Assembly: GCF_947488985.1 (NCBI RefSeq)
Contig: NZ_CANLBV010000027.1
Location: 1 to 47,811 of the forward strand
Source: an uncultured Vibrio sp.
GTDB taxonomy: Bacteria > Pseudomonadota > Gammaproteobacteria > Enterobacterales > Vibrionaceae
Direction: 5' to 3'
Length of the DNA stretch: 47,811 nt
In this document: piece by piece, positions 1 to 8,107 of the stretch
How positions within the stretch are numbered: position 1 is the first letter of the stretch
Layout: every line of letters begins with the position of its first letter
Made by a program: the position numbers and the translations under genes
The notes under the pieces: generated by a model
What the model saw: only the letters and a program-made list of their open reading frames with translations
What the model was told of the DNA's origin: nothing
The model's database searches: none

Positions 1-44
1 GAGGCTGTCCATAGCGTCTTTTTTCACGAAGAAGTAACAGCCTC
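1..44. repeat. Short inverted repeat at window edge
   Basis: GAGGCTGT at 1-8 is exactly complementary to ACAGCCTC at 37-44, with a 28-base loop. There is no terminal T-run, so this is not a typical terminator. It may belong to a feature lying left of the window. Bases 45-140 show nothing recognisable. Confidence 0.3.
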
Positions 45-140
45 AATTAGATCATATTTTTACTTAGATTGGTATAAATTCTTTTCGACTGATAGATACC
101 CATTCTTTTTATCAAAACATGATGACTTTATAGCAGGCAT

Positions 141-170
141 AAAAAGCCTCCAAACCCTAAGATTGGAGGC
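141..170 (-). terminator. Rho-independent terminator of the CBM32-PL7 lyase gene
   Basis: Perfect 8-bp stem GCCTCCAA (146-153) with TTGGAGGC (163-170). On the minus strand it is followed by a T-run (141-145). It lies 40 bases beyond the lyase stop codon. Confidence 0.85.
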
Positions 171-209
171 AATTGCGATACCTTAAATATTAAACGTTAT
201 ACGCTTAAA

Positions 210-1775
210 TTAGTCTTGGTATTGATCGTGAGATACGTCTAATTGGTAGAACGTTGCTTGCGAGTAATCGTCTAGGTCGCCGCTGATGTTTTGGTTGTAA
301 ACACCCGCTTTAAAGTACATGTACTTACCACCTACGTCGTAACCGCTATCAGTCATATCAACCACTTGCTGTACGTCATCATGACCTTCTCGCATTAGCG
401 TTACAATCAGATCGTGACCTTTAACTTCGATGCGGTAGCTGAACTTCTCGCCAAGTGCGATACCATCGTCACCCACTTCTGCTGTCATATCACCCACTAG
501 AGAGTAGAAGTTCTCTTTAGTAGCGTTTTGACTTTCATGTGCAAAGTAAACCGCACCAGTCGCTTGGTTTGGCAGTTTACGGTAATACAAACGAATTGGC
601 TCATCGTTTTCATCGTGAATCTGGCCAATGATAAAGCGACCTACTTCATTCGCGTTGCCCGTTGTGGTTGCATGGTCAATCTTCAATGTTGCTTCCATTA
701 CGCCATCAATGCCAGCCGCTGCTTTTAAGTCAGCTTCTGGAGCCGTTGAGAATACCCAGTTGTTCTTGTTAACACCTTTTGTTTTGATCGACTGGTCACC
801 ACGACGCATCATTTCACGTAGCTCAGTACGAGCATACTGAGTGTTTGCAGAGGTACGCACACCTTTTACGTAAGATTTGAAGACCATGCCGCCATCATCA
901 GCAGTGTAGAATATCTCTGGGTGCTGGTAACCGTTTGCAAGGTTCCACTCAGAAACATCATCTGGCTTGCCATTTTTAGTATGGTCGAACGGTTGAGATA
1001 GGTACCAGTGAGTCAAGTCAAAGTTTTCGCTTGGTGCATTACCCGCAAGCGGTGTTTCAGGTAGGTTAGTCGGTACAGGAAGCGCAGTACGTGTTTGGCA
1101 ATCTACGGTTGTATCACAAGGGTATACTGCTGGTGCGCCAAAGTTACCGGTACGCAGATCTTTGCGCGCTTCTTTCGCTGCTTTTTCTGCTGCTTTCATT
1201 TCAGCGATCATTGTTTGCTCTGCAGCAACCACTGCTGGCGTGATGATATGGCTTGTTGGACAAGCGTTAACATTACAGTTAACCGCCGCCAATTCAGTCA
1301 AGCTGTTCCAACCGTTTTTAGTGTTGCCGTGACCCACGTATTTCACGTAACGAGCTTGTACTGCTGGCTCAAACTGGAAACGTTCTAGACCAAGAGCTTG
1401 GCCTGAGCTTAGTTGATCTTTTAGTACCGTTGTCCAGTTTTCACCGTCAACACTCACTTGAACATCAAACATAGACTGACGCTCATTACCTTTACTGAAA
1501 GCAGCTTGAACCGCGTCAAACTCTTGTACTGAGCCGTAGTCTAGCATTGCCCACTCGCCGTCACCCGCAGAAGACCAACGCGTTGTAAGATCTTGGTCAA
1601 GAAGAAAATCTGGGCCGTTACCATCGTGGCTGCTAGCTGTAGCCGCAACTGGCGTCAGTAGAGGTTCACCCGTCTCTTTGTTGTTCGGAAACTCAACCGT
1701 TGGTGTTGTGCTCGCACAACCCACCGCTAGTAGGACAGAAGAAGCAAGTAAGCTTTTTAGAATCGTTTGTTTCAT
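210..1775 (-). CDS. alyB: Secreted alginate lyase, CBM32-PL7 lipoprotein
   Basis: Endo-acting alginate lyase that cleaves polymeric alginate by beta-elimination outside the cytoplasm. It has 521 residues. A lipoprotein signal peptide ends at Cys20 (LAVGC). A discoidin-like carbohydrate-binding module (CBM32) spans about residues 35-165, followed by an Ala/Lys/Glu-rich, probably helical linker at about 185-210. The PL7 catalytic domain runs from about 245 to 521. The three PL7 signature blocks are present: RTELRE (316-321), QIH (385-387, catalytic His) and YFKAGVYNQ (487-495, catalytic Tyr). In PL7 enzymes the QIH form is usually associated with guluronate-containing substrate. Architecture and length match AlyB of V. 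splendidus; the symbol rests on that recognition. Two operator-like palindromes lie upstream (1789-1799 and 1896-1906), and the gene has its own terminator. Confidence 0.92.
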   Translation of the reverse strand: MKQTILKSLLASSVLLAVGCASTTPTVEFPNNKETGEPLLTPVAATASSHDGNGPDFLLDQDLTTRWSSAGDGEWAMLDYGSVQEFDAVQAAFSKGNERQSMFDVQVSVDGENWTTVLKDQLSSGQALGLERFQFEPAVQARYVKYVGHGNTKNGWNSLTELAAVNCNVNACPTSHIITPAVVAAEQTMIAEMKAAEKAAKEARKDLRTGNFGAPAVYPCDTTVDCQTRTALPVPTNLPETPLAGNAPSENFDLTHWYLSQPFDHTKNGKPDDVSEWNLANGYQHPEIFYTADDGGMVFKSYVKGVRTSANTQYARTELREMMRRGDQSIKTKGVNKNNWVFSTAPEADLKAAAGIDGVMEATLKIDHATTTGNANEVGRFIIGQIHDENDEPIRLYYRKLPNQATGAVYFAHESQNATKENFYSLVGDMTAEVGDDGIALGEKFSYRIEVKGHDLIVTLMREGHDDVQQVVDMTDSGYDVGGKYMYFKAGVYNQNISGDLDDYSQATFYQLDVSHDQYQD

Positions 1776-1788
1776 ATTAAATCCATTA

Positions 1789-1799
1789 TTATATTACAA
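1789..1799. promoter_or_regulatory. Candidate alginate operator, alyB site 1
   Basis: TTATATTACAA matches 9 of 10 defined positions of the locus palindrome TTGTAnTACAA. It sits only 14 bases upstream of the alyB start codon, in the probable leader or ribosome-loading region. Confidence 0.55.
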
Positions 1800-1895
1800 A
1801 GACAGCATTTGTCAGTGAAATCAAAGTCCGCAAACCCCTGTTATTAAGTGATTTATATTTGGATGTTTGCGAGAACATAAAAATCTTACATAATC

Positions 1896-1906
1896 TTATA
1901 ATACAA
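1896..1906. promoter_or_regulatory. Candidate alginate operator, alyB site 2
   Basis: TTATAATACAA matches 9 of 10 defined positions. Its centre is 107 bp from that of site 1. Bases 1907-2112 hold no gene I can support. Confidence 0.6.
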
Positions 1907-2116
1907 ATAAAACGTTTCATTGAATAAATGAGACTGGTGACACTTTCTGCTTTATCCATATATTAACTGGATCACATTTCTTATTGATAAAATAGCGACT
2001 AGATAAATTTTGGATCAGCATCTCGCCTAAGTGACGATAATCTTTGGTGGCTATTCACCGTCGACGTTGATTTCGTTATTTAAATTAACACGACCTAAGT
2101 TGTTACATTTAAGATG

Positions 2117-2156
2117 AAAAAAGACCACATAGTTAACAACTGATGTGGTCTTTTAA
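2117..2156 (-). terminator. Terminator of the tandem-PL7 lyase gene
   Basis: Perfect 10-bp stem AAGACCACAT (2121-2130) with ATGTGGTCTT (2143-2152). It has a T-run on the minus strand from 2117-2120 and a shorter one on the plus strand. It lies about 50 bases past the lyase stop. Confidence 0.88.
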
Positions 2157-2204
2157 TTACGGTTTTATTTGTTAATGCAGCGCGAGTGTTTAAGCACCGC
2201 GAGC

Positions 2205-3947
2205 TTAATAATGGGCTGCTCTCACAGAGCTAAAACTCACATCAAATATCTCACCAGCATAGTCGCTATCTGGCTTAAATTGAGGATAGATCCCCGCTTT
2301 GAAGTAGAAAGCGATGTCGTTAGAGGCCCAATCTGAGGTCAAAGAAACGGTATCGCCATTTTTATCTTGGTAATCCTCTCCCCAACCGATTGAATGAGAT
2401 ACCCTGTTGGTGCCATCTAAGTCATGGGTCGCAAGATAAATACCGTCTTGATCAGCACGAATCGTATAGCGCCACTCTTCACTGGCTGTGTAAGTCCCGA
2501 GCTCAACGCTGAATGGCTCACAGTGGCCGCAATCTTGATTGTTGCGTTCAAAATCGTCATTCAGTATCACTCGTACTGGCTTGCCCTCGCCTTCCCAAAG
2601 CAATTTGACCAATGCTTGTTTGATCTTCCAGCCATGGATCTGACCGAGCACTACTTTGGGGTCTTGGCCGTTGATGTTCGGGTAATCTTCTATTCGCAAG
2701 CTTGCAGTTAACTCGTGACTGGTTGTGTTGGTTCTGGTGTCGTCCAAATACCAACTGGTATCTTCATCACTGGTGCTGCAATCCGCTTGGTCATTACTCT
2801 GGTACAGCTCTCTTAATTCGGAGCGGATGTAGTTAGAATTCGCTGTCGAGGTGCCATAGCCCATATCGGCTCTAAAGTGCATTCTTCCTTGATCGGTATC
2901 GAAATATGAAAGGCCGATACTACTGTGGTAAACATCACTGTCGTTTGAGAGTAGATCTTTGCTCGATTCGCAACGCGCAGGCTCTAATTCAGCAGCACTG
3001 TCGCCGCCACTGCCATACCAAGTATCTTTGCTGGCAGGAATCGTTAACTTCCAGTCATTGATGTCCCAGTCGTTAGCGCCATCCATTTGAGTTTTTGTAT
3101 ACCTCAACGCCTGAAAATAAGCGGTCGCTTCACCATTTTCAAACTGGTTATAGATCCCGGCTTTGAAGTAACTCAATAGGTGCTGCCAATAGGTGATATC
3201 TTGAGCTACTTTGACTTCATCGTTCACTTTTATTGACAGGGTATTTTCATAAACGCTCAAATCAAACTTAGTAAAGCTATCAAGATCGGCCTCGCCTAAA
3301 TCGTAACGAGTATAAGAAGTGTTGTAGCAGTCTGAAGAGTCGTCAGCGCTGCTACAATCAATGGCATTATTCTTCATCACCGCCCAGTAGTGACCGGTAA
3401 TACCCGCTCGCTCTTGCTCCCAAACGACACGCAATAGTGGATGAGGGATGTACCCTGTGCCGCTCACATCGGTTCCTTTATTGTGTATCTGTAGCAGCGT
3501 CACTTCATCATGATCGGCAGGAGAGTTTGCCATGGCATGCTCGATGTCGGGTAAGCTGATCTCGGCATACAGGCTTCGCCTTACACCCGCTTCGTTGATA
3601 TCAAAGTTTTCACCTTCACGGACTTCTGAGCGCATCTTATAGTTTGCCATCTTGAAGACGAGATTCTCGGTCTCTTCATCCGCGTAAAAGTATTCACTGA
3701 TGTAGCCATCGAAGTTGCCATCTTTCACTTCAGAGGTTTTGTTGCCTTCTTCTCCGTTAGGATCAGACACCTGAAGATCGGAACTAGAGAGAATAGTTTG
3801 ATACTTAGCAATCGTATAAGGGGCGACCACGCCATAAGGTGTATCTGGGTCTTCATTGCCAGGAGGAGTGCTACCGTCAGTTGAACTGCTACCACCGCAG
3901 CCATACGTAAGCGACGCCAGCGCAACGATAAAGATTGGCTTATTCAC
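2205..3947 (-). CDS. Alginate lyase with two PL7 domains, secreted lipoprotein
   Basis: A 580-residue protein carrying two complete PL7-type domains in tandem, predicted to depolymerise alginate at the cell surface. The signal peptide leads to Cys17 (LTYGCGGSS); Tyr at -2 makes this an imperfect lipobox. Domain 1 (about 45-285) has RSEVRE (106-111), QIH (153-155) and YFKAGIYNQ (260-268). Domain 2 (about 295-580) has RSELRE (375-380), QIH (436-438) and YFKAGIYPQ (548-556). Catalytic His and Tyr are therefore present in both copies, so neither looks vestigial. The start is GTG at 3947, preceded by AAGTGAG. V. splendidus alginate loci carry several PL7 genes (alyA, alyB, alyD, alyE); I cannot say which of these this is. 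Only a half-palindrome (3989-3999) lies upstream. Confidence 0.88.
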   Translation of the reverse strand: MNKPIFIVALASLTYGCGGSSSTDGSTPPGNEDPDTPYGVVAPYTIAKYQTILSSSDLQVSDPNGEEGNKTSEVKDGNFDGYISEYFYADEETENLVFKMANYKMRSEVREGENFDINEAGVRRSLYAEISLPDIEHAMANSPADHDEVTLLQIHNKGTDVSGTGYIPHPLLRVVWEQERAGITGHYWAVMKNNAIDCSSADDSSDCYNTSYTRYDLGEADLDSFTKFDLSVYENTLSIKVNDEVKVAQDITYWQHLLSYFKAGIYNQFENGEATAYFQALRYTKTQMDGANDWDINDWKLTIPASKDTWYGSGGDSAAELEPARCESSKDLLSNDSDVYHSSIGLSYFDTDQGRMHFRADMGYGTSTANSNYIRSELRELYQSNDQADCSTSDEDTSWYLDDTRTNTTSHELTASLRIEDYPNINGQDPKVVLGQIHGWKIKQALVKLLWEGEGKPVRVILNDDFERNNQDCGHCEPFSVELGTYTASEEWRYTIRADQDGIYLATHDLDGTNRVSHSIGWGEDYQDKNGDTVSLTSDWASNDIAFYFKAGIYPQFKPDSDYAGEIFDVSFSSVRAAHY

Positions 3948-3988
3948 ATTTAACTCACTTATCCATAAAGGGAAGTGATAATGTATAT

Positions 3989-3999
3989 TTGTACTATTT
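3989..3999. promoter_or_regulatory. Weak alginate operator-like half-site
   Basis: TTGTACTATTT keeps the left half of TTGTAnTACAA but only TA of the right (7 of 10). It lies 42 bases upstream of the GTG start. It is suggestive only because of position. Confidence 0.25.
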
Positions 4000-4091
4000 T
4001 ATGTCAATTATGTCATTATCAAACTGTGAGACACGGCAAACGACGTAAAACAATCGGCAATCTAGTAAAATAATAAACCTAAATGCAATGT

Positions 4092-4129
4092 AAAAAGGCC
4101 ACTCAAAACTCTAACGTTATTGAGTGGCC
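4092..4129 (-). terminator. Terminator of the chemoreceptor gene
   Basis: Perfect 10-bp stem GGCCACTCAA (4097-4106) with TTGAGTGGCC (4120-4129). A run of five T follows on the minus strand (4092-4096). It lies 35 bases beyond the stop of the chemoreceptor. Confidence 0.85.
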
Positions 4130-4163
4130 CTAGATTCAATTTAATTTCAATATATTGATTTTA

Positions 4164-6028
4164 TTACACTTTAAAACTACTCATCAACTCACTGACACTG
4201 CCATTGAGCGTTTTAATTTCCGCCGATTCAGTTAATTGATCTTGGCTTAACTTGTTCAGCGCCTCCACGAAACTTTCAATGGTATGCATGTTGGTAGCAA
4301 TGCTCTGGATCAGCGCGTTTTGCTCGACCGAAGAGCCTGAAATGTCATTATTTAACTGACTCACGGTTTCCATCTGCTCGGTAAGTTTCGCCAACATGCT
4401 GACCGCTTGGGCGACTTGAGCGCGAGTCATCTCACAATTGCTTTTGGTCAACTCGATCGATTTCACTAAGCCGTCTGACTTAGACTGCAAGCCTGACAGC
4501 GCTTCTTCAATTTCAGAGGTGCTGATTTGAGTACGGCTAGCCAGCGCACGAACCTCATCGGCAACAACAGCAAAACCACGACCATGCTCACCTGCACGTG
4601 CAGCCTCGATCGAAGCATTTAGTGCCAATAAATTGGTTTGCTCAGCAATGCCACCTATCACCGATACGATCGACTGGATACTCTGGGTTTCGTCTGCCAT
4701 TGAGCGAATATCATCAGAAGTGGTGCAGACTTGTTTTTCAAGATCGCTGATATAGGTTTCAGTTACCGTGTTAATTTGCTTAGTTTCATCGCTGAATATC
4801 GCGGCTTCCCTCGCGGCCTCTGCTGCCGATTGAGAATTCTTCTCCACTTCATTCGACGCTTCAGATAACCCGCTAATCGCAGACACCACTTGCCCCGTCT
4901 CCTCAGTATGAACTTTGAGTACATCGTTGGTTTCTTTACAACCCTCGCGAATACTCAATACCTTGGTATCGAGATCCGAGTTCTTGAATTTAACCTCTTT
5001 GACCATGTTTTGTAGGCCAATGATGAACAGGTTGATGTCTTTAGCGATATGCCCGAGATCATCACTGCCCTTTTCAGCCAGTCTTTGCGTCAAGTCGCCG
5101 TTACCCTGGGACAAATCTTGAACAATGCTACGAAGTGAGACGATTGGTTGGTAGAAACGATTGAGAAGTAGAACCATCAATATCACCGATCCAAATACGC
5201 AAGCAATGATCAGCATACGCGCACTCGACATCACACCATTAAGCTGCTCAAGCGCTAACTCTGGGTCGATAATCCCTTCGATAAACTGATCGTGTTGCGA
5301 AATTGCTTGGCTTAAATTCATCTGCGAGTCAGTCGACGAAATGTTGGTTTGTGGTTGGACATTTTCTATCGTTGACGCAACGATCATTCCGTTCTCATCG
5401 ACAATAATCCCTCTCGCTTGGTATATTTTGTCGAGCTGCTCGAGCTGAGTGGCAAGATGGTCAAAGCGAATGTCTGCCATGATCACACGGTCTCGATACG
5501 AATACGTCACCCCGATCATCGGAATTTGAGTCGCCTTAGTAAAAAACAGATCACTAAACGACAATCCAGATTTCAATTTCGCCTGTTGATACCAAGGGCG
5601 TGTTGATACCAAGGGCGAGTCGTCGGATCGTACAACTCTTTTATGCCAACACCATCCGGAAAGGACTCAGAAGGGAGTGAGATATAAGAGCGACCATCAT
5701 CAAACCCCACCACAACTTTATCAATACCACCCAACTGAGCTGCGTAATGCATCAAGGCTTCGATAGGCACTTGGACTGGCGAGCTCATGAACTCTTGTGC
5801 AACCGAATTGACGGTATCAATGGTGCGCTGAACGGTGCTTTCTATTTGATTAACTTCTATCGTCAGCGAGTGATCAATCTCGTTATAAATCGTTTGGTTG
5901 ACCTGATCAGTAGCCAAGTCAAGCGTGAACCAGTTGGTAAATGCCAACGCGCTCGAACTGACGATCGCCACCATTAAAATCAATTTTCCCTTAAACCCTA
6001 GAGACAACTTTGAATTCATAAAACTCAT
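4164..6028 (-). pseudogene. Methyl-accepting chemotaxis protein, split by a 17-bp duplication
   Basis: Transmembrane chemoreceptor. The 5' part (5573-6028) encodes a membrane segment at about residues 14-32 and the start of a periplasmic Cache-type sensor domain. The 3' part, in another frame, encodes the rest of the sensor, a second membrane segment (around [16 protein letters not shown]), a HAMP linker and the cytoplasmic signalling domain with the conserved hairpin tip ([19 protein letters not shown]). The break is an exact tandem repeat of TGTTGATACCAAGGGCG (5584-5600 and 5601-5617), inside the codons for the Cache motif RPWYQ. In the present frame the protein ends at 151 residues with an unrelated 9-residue tail. 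Removing one copy would restore a continuous receptor of about 615 residues. The downstream reading frame would need a TTG start at 5612 and lacks a membrane anchor before the sensor half. Start ATG could be 6028 or 6019. Its position beside lyase genes suggests sensing of alginate products, but that is inference. Confidence 0.85.
5584..5617. repeat. Exact 17-bp tandem duplication causing a frameshift
   Basis: Two adjacent identical 17-mers (TGTTGATACCAAGGGCG). Because 17 is not a multiple of three, the duplication shifts the chemoreceptor reading frame. It could be a fixed mutation, a reversible slippage event or an assembly artefact. Confidence 0.95.
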
Positions 6029-6460
6029 TTTCCATACAACCTATGTCTATTATTTTTATCATAATCAAGTGGTCATGTTTACGTCATCGCAGATACGTAA
6101 ATACGTAAAGAGAACAAGCTCCCTACCGAATCACAGGTACAACCACTCTTTTTCTTTTAATTAATATTGTATGGATAATGAAGTTCTTCTTCTGTGAGCA
6201 ACGCGGCTATATTAAAATCGGTCAATAACTGACTGCGATATATGTGATGTGTATGAATGTAGACCTTGATCACAATTAGGCAAGCACGATGAATATTCGA
6301 TAAATTCATTTATTTATACCGTCGCTGAGATTCAAAGCAGTGAATCGCTATTTCTGAGTCTAACCTGTTCTTCTAACCCGCTAACCAGAGCAAAATCATG
6401 ATCAAGATCATAGATATTGCAGCTAATTATTCAGTCAACGCATTTAAGCACCAAGTTTAT
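6029..6460. other. Intergenic region upstream of the chemoreceptor
   Basis: AT-rich, with no coding sequence I can support. It should hold the chemoreceptor promoter on the minus strand. I saw no convincing operator or hairpin until the palindrome at 6461. Confidence 0.5.
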
Positions 6461-6471
6461 TTGTAATACAA
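6461..6471. promoter_or_regulatory. Perfect alginate operator in a gene-free interval
   Basis: TTGTAATACAA matches all 10 defined positions. It overlaps the -35 element of a plus-strand promoter that reads into a gene-free region ending in a terminator. The nearest coding starts are more than 400 bp away (chemoreceptor) or oppositely oriented. Confidence 0.75.
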
Positions 6472-6489
6472 TAAGCTTTATTGTATAGT
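6461..6489 (+). promoter_or_regulatory. Sigma-70-like promoter of the putative small RNA
   Basis: -35 TTGTAA (6461-6466), exactly 17 bases of spacer, then -10 TATAGT (6484-6489, 5 of 6 to TATAAT). The -35 lies inside the operator palindrome, so a bound repressor would block polymerase. Predicted start of transcription is about 6496. Confidence 0.65.
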
Positions 6490-6495
6490 CTTTTT

Positions 6496-6701
6496 GAATC
6501 ATAACTTAAGTTCTTTCTGAATGCTTTTGTTCAATTCTAAGTGGTAATTCAAACACTACTCTTTGCTATTATTTATTTCGTTTATGTAGAAACTATCGGG
6601 GGACTTCGTTAAACGTTATCACACTTGTTATTGTTCATTTGTTTTTTCAGACGGCTCGCCCGAACATGCCCACATAGTCACCAGCTGTGTGGGTTTTTTT
6701 T
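6496..6701 (+). ncRNA. Putative operator-controlled small RNA, about 205 nt
   Basis: The interval is bounded by a promoter with a 17-base spacer (6461-6489) and a strong intrinsic terminator ending in eight T (6669-6701). Inside, the longest ATG-initiated frame I find before the terminator is about eight codons (from 6521), so it is probably non-coding. The segment before the terminator (about 6627-6647) is U-rich, as in Hfq-dependent small RNAs, and a G-rich stretch at about 6597-6602 could be an exposed pairing site. No plus-strand gene lies downstream for several kilobases, so it is not a leader. The operator at its -35 matches those of the alginate genes, implying co-induction. I do not recognise it as a known RNA family. 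All of this is prediction from sequence signals. Confidence 0.55.
6669..6701 (+). terminator. Strong terminator of the putative small RNA
   Basis: CCCACA (6669-6674) pairs with TGTGGG (6688-6693). Three more inner pairs are possible, one of them G-U, around a seven-base loop. Eight consecutive T follow (6694-6701). No annotated plus-strand gene precedes it. Confidence 0.85.
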
Positions 6702-6719
6702 ACTTTTTAGGCATACAAA

Positions 6720-6776
6720 GCTGTTAATTGCAGAAAAAGCTATTAATCGTAGAAAAAGCCATCAATCGCATAAAAA
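6720..6776. repeat. Three imperfect 19-bp tandem repeats
   Basis: Units at 6720-6738, 6739-6757 and 6758-6776 share the pattern GCYRTYAATYGYAKAAAAA. They lie between the putative small RNA terminator and the dehR terminator. No coding frame explains the period. Confidence 0.7.
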
Positions 6777-6999
6777 AAGAGCAGAAGGTGATAGGAAGCG
6801 ATTTACAGAGAAGCAAAGTTGAAAAGACGACAAAAGTTGAAACGACTACAGTAGATGACAGCGAGTTTGATGAGTAGCTATGCTCGTATGAGTCAATGAG
6901 TTATAGAGCGAAAGTGGGATTGTGTGACAAATAGGATGTAGCGGAGAAGTTGTGTTTACTGATTGGCTTTTGCAGGTGGAAAATTAACGATTGCAGATA

Positions 7000-7053
7000 A
7001 AAACGAACCTCGCGAGGCATCGCTATCTAGAAGACAAGCGATACCCTGCGAGG
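7000..7053 (-). terminator. Terminator of dehR
   Basis: Long hairpin: CCTCGC (7008-7013) pairs with GCGAGG (7048-7053), and an inner ATCGCT pairs with AGCGAT. It is followed on the minus strand by a T-rich tract at about 7000-7003. It lies 12 bases beyond the dehR stop. Confidence 0.8.
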
Positions 7054-7064
7054 CCGTACTTAGA

Positions 7065-7946
7065 TTACTTCTCTAGTTTAGTGAAGTAGTCAAAGATTAC
7101 TGGTACGTCGTTGTTACCCATGCCTGCGTCAACAGCAGCTTGTAGGCTAGTCGCAGTACCTTGAGCGATTAGAGACTCAGTACCTAGCTCTTCACAAAGA
7201 GCAAGGAAGTAACCAAGGTCTTTGTTTGCGTTAGCAATTGAGAAACCTAGCTTCTCTTCGCCGTCTACAGCGTAGAACTTACAGAACTGCATGAACGGAG
7301 AGTTAGATGGACCTGCAGACATGATGTCAAACAGTTGTTGGCCATCAACACCAGCGCGTTGAGCAACAGCGAAAGCTTGAGACATAGTTGCAACAGTCGT
7401 CATACCCATGAAGTTGTTTACAAGCTTAGTAACGTGACCAGAACCTAGAGCGCCTAGGTGGAATACGTTTTCGCCTTGCTCTTCAAGAACAGGTTTAACT
7501 TTGTTGAAAGTTTCCATGTCGCCAGCAGCCATGATGTTCAGAAGGCCATCTTTAGCGTGTGCAGGAGTACGACCTAGAGGTGCGTCGATCATGCCCGCGC
7601 CTTTTTCAGCAAGAGCTGCGCCGATTTTCTTAGTAGAAGCAGGGATAGAAGTACCGAAGTCTACTAGTACTGCGCCTTCTTTGATACCAGCTAGAACACC
7701 GTCTTCGCCGTAAACAATTTTTTCAACAACAGCTGAAGTTGTAAGACAGAATTGAACGATGTCACTTGCAGCAGCTAGTTCTTTAGCAGAAGTGAATGCA
7801 GTCGCGTTACCACGATCTGTAACGCGAGCAACAGCTTCAGCGCTTAGATCCATTACGTTTACGTGGTAGCCGCGCTTTTGTAGGTTTTCAACCATGTTGC
7901 CGCCCATAAGACCTAGGCCAATGAAACCGATTACAGGTTTAGTCAT
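7065..7946 (-). CDS. dehR: NAD(P)-dependent DEH reductase
   Basis: Reduces 4-deoxy-L-erythro-5-hexoseulose uronate (DEH), the end product of alginate depolymerisation, to 2-keto-3-deoxygluconate in the cytoplasm. It belongs to the beta-hydroxyacid dehydrogenase (HIBADH-like) family. The N-terminal Rossmann motif GLGLMG lies at residues 10-15, a GTS loop near 98-100, and the family's catalytic lysine in GSGHVTKLVNN (Lys174). The ATG at 7946 gives 293 residues and has GGAG seven bases upstream; an in-frame TTG at 7952 is two codons longer but leaves poorer spacing. It is monocistronic, with its own terminator. A DehR of this family is known from V. splendidus alginate loci. Only a weak operator-like half-site (7968-7978) lies upstream, along with a 30-bp-spaced direct repeat. 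Confidence 0.9.
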   Translation of the reverse strand: MTKPVIGFIGLGLMGGNMVENLQKRGYHVNVMDLSAEAVARVTDRGNATAFTSAKELAAASDIVQFCLTTSAVVEKIVYGEDGVLAGIKEGAVLVDFGTSIPASTKKIGAALAEKGAGMIDAPLGRTPAHAKDGLLNIMAAGDMETFNKVKPVLEEQGENVFHLGALGSGHVTKLVNNFMGMTTVATMSQAFAVAQRAGVDGQQLFDIMSAGPSNSPFMQFCKFYAVDGEEKLGFSIANANKDLGYFLALCEELGTESLIAQGTATSLQAAVDAGMGNNDVPVIFDYFTKLEK

Positions 7947-7967
7947 GTTCAAACTCCAAATATAGTA

Positions 7968-7978
7968 TTGTATGATGA
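7968..7978. promoter_or_regulatory. Weak alginate operator-like half-site at dehR
   Basis: TTGTATGATGA keeps the left half of the palindrome (7 of 10 defined positions). It lies 22 bases upstream of the dehR start. Confidence 0.25.
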
Positions 7979-8067
7979 ATTGTCATTATAATAACTACGT
8001 CTCTCTCGTTACGCAATAGTTTTTACTTATTCATTCAATGGTTAGACACAAATTGTGACGGTGATAG

Positions 8068-8107
8068 TATTTACGGGTAAATATAGCTTACTTTTTATAT
8101 TTACGGG
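8068..8107. repeat. Direct repeat TATTTACGGG, 30-bp spacing, upstream of dehR
   Basis: TATTTACGGG occurs at 8068-8077 and again at 8098-8107. The 30-bp centre-to-centre distance is close to three helical turns, so both copies face the same side of the DNA. It lies about 120-160 bp upstream of dehR and could be an activator site. Confidence 0.5.

Noticed and set aside
1..44. Inverted repeat as an insertion-sequence end
   Set aside because: No transposase, target duplication or second end is visible, and the window begins at the repeat.
5573..5612. The long 3' chemoreceptor frame as a separate gene starting at TTG 5612
   Set aside because: The start lies inside the 17-bp duplication, lacks a ribosome-binding site and begins mid-domain; removal of one repeat copy rejoins it to the 5' part.
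6240..6280. A possible CRP site upstream of the chemoreceptor
   Set aside because: Only one half (TCACA) matches well and the spacing to a TGTGA-like half is wrong.
6625..6822. A 65-residue plus-strand frame near the putative small RNA
   Set aside because: It runs through the terminator hairpin and T-run, begins with TTG without a ribosome-binding site, and its product is unlike a folded protein.
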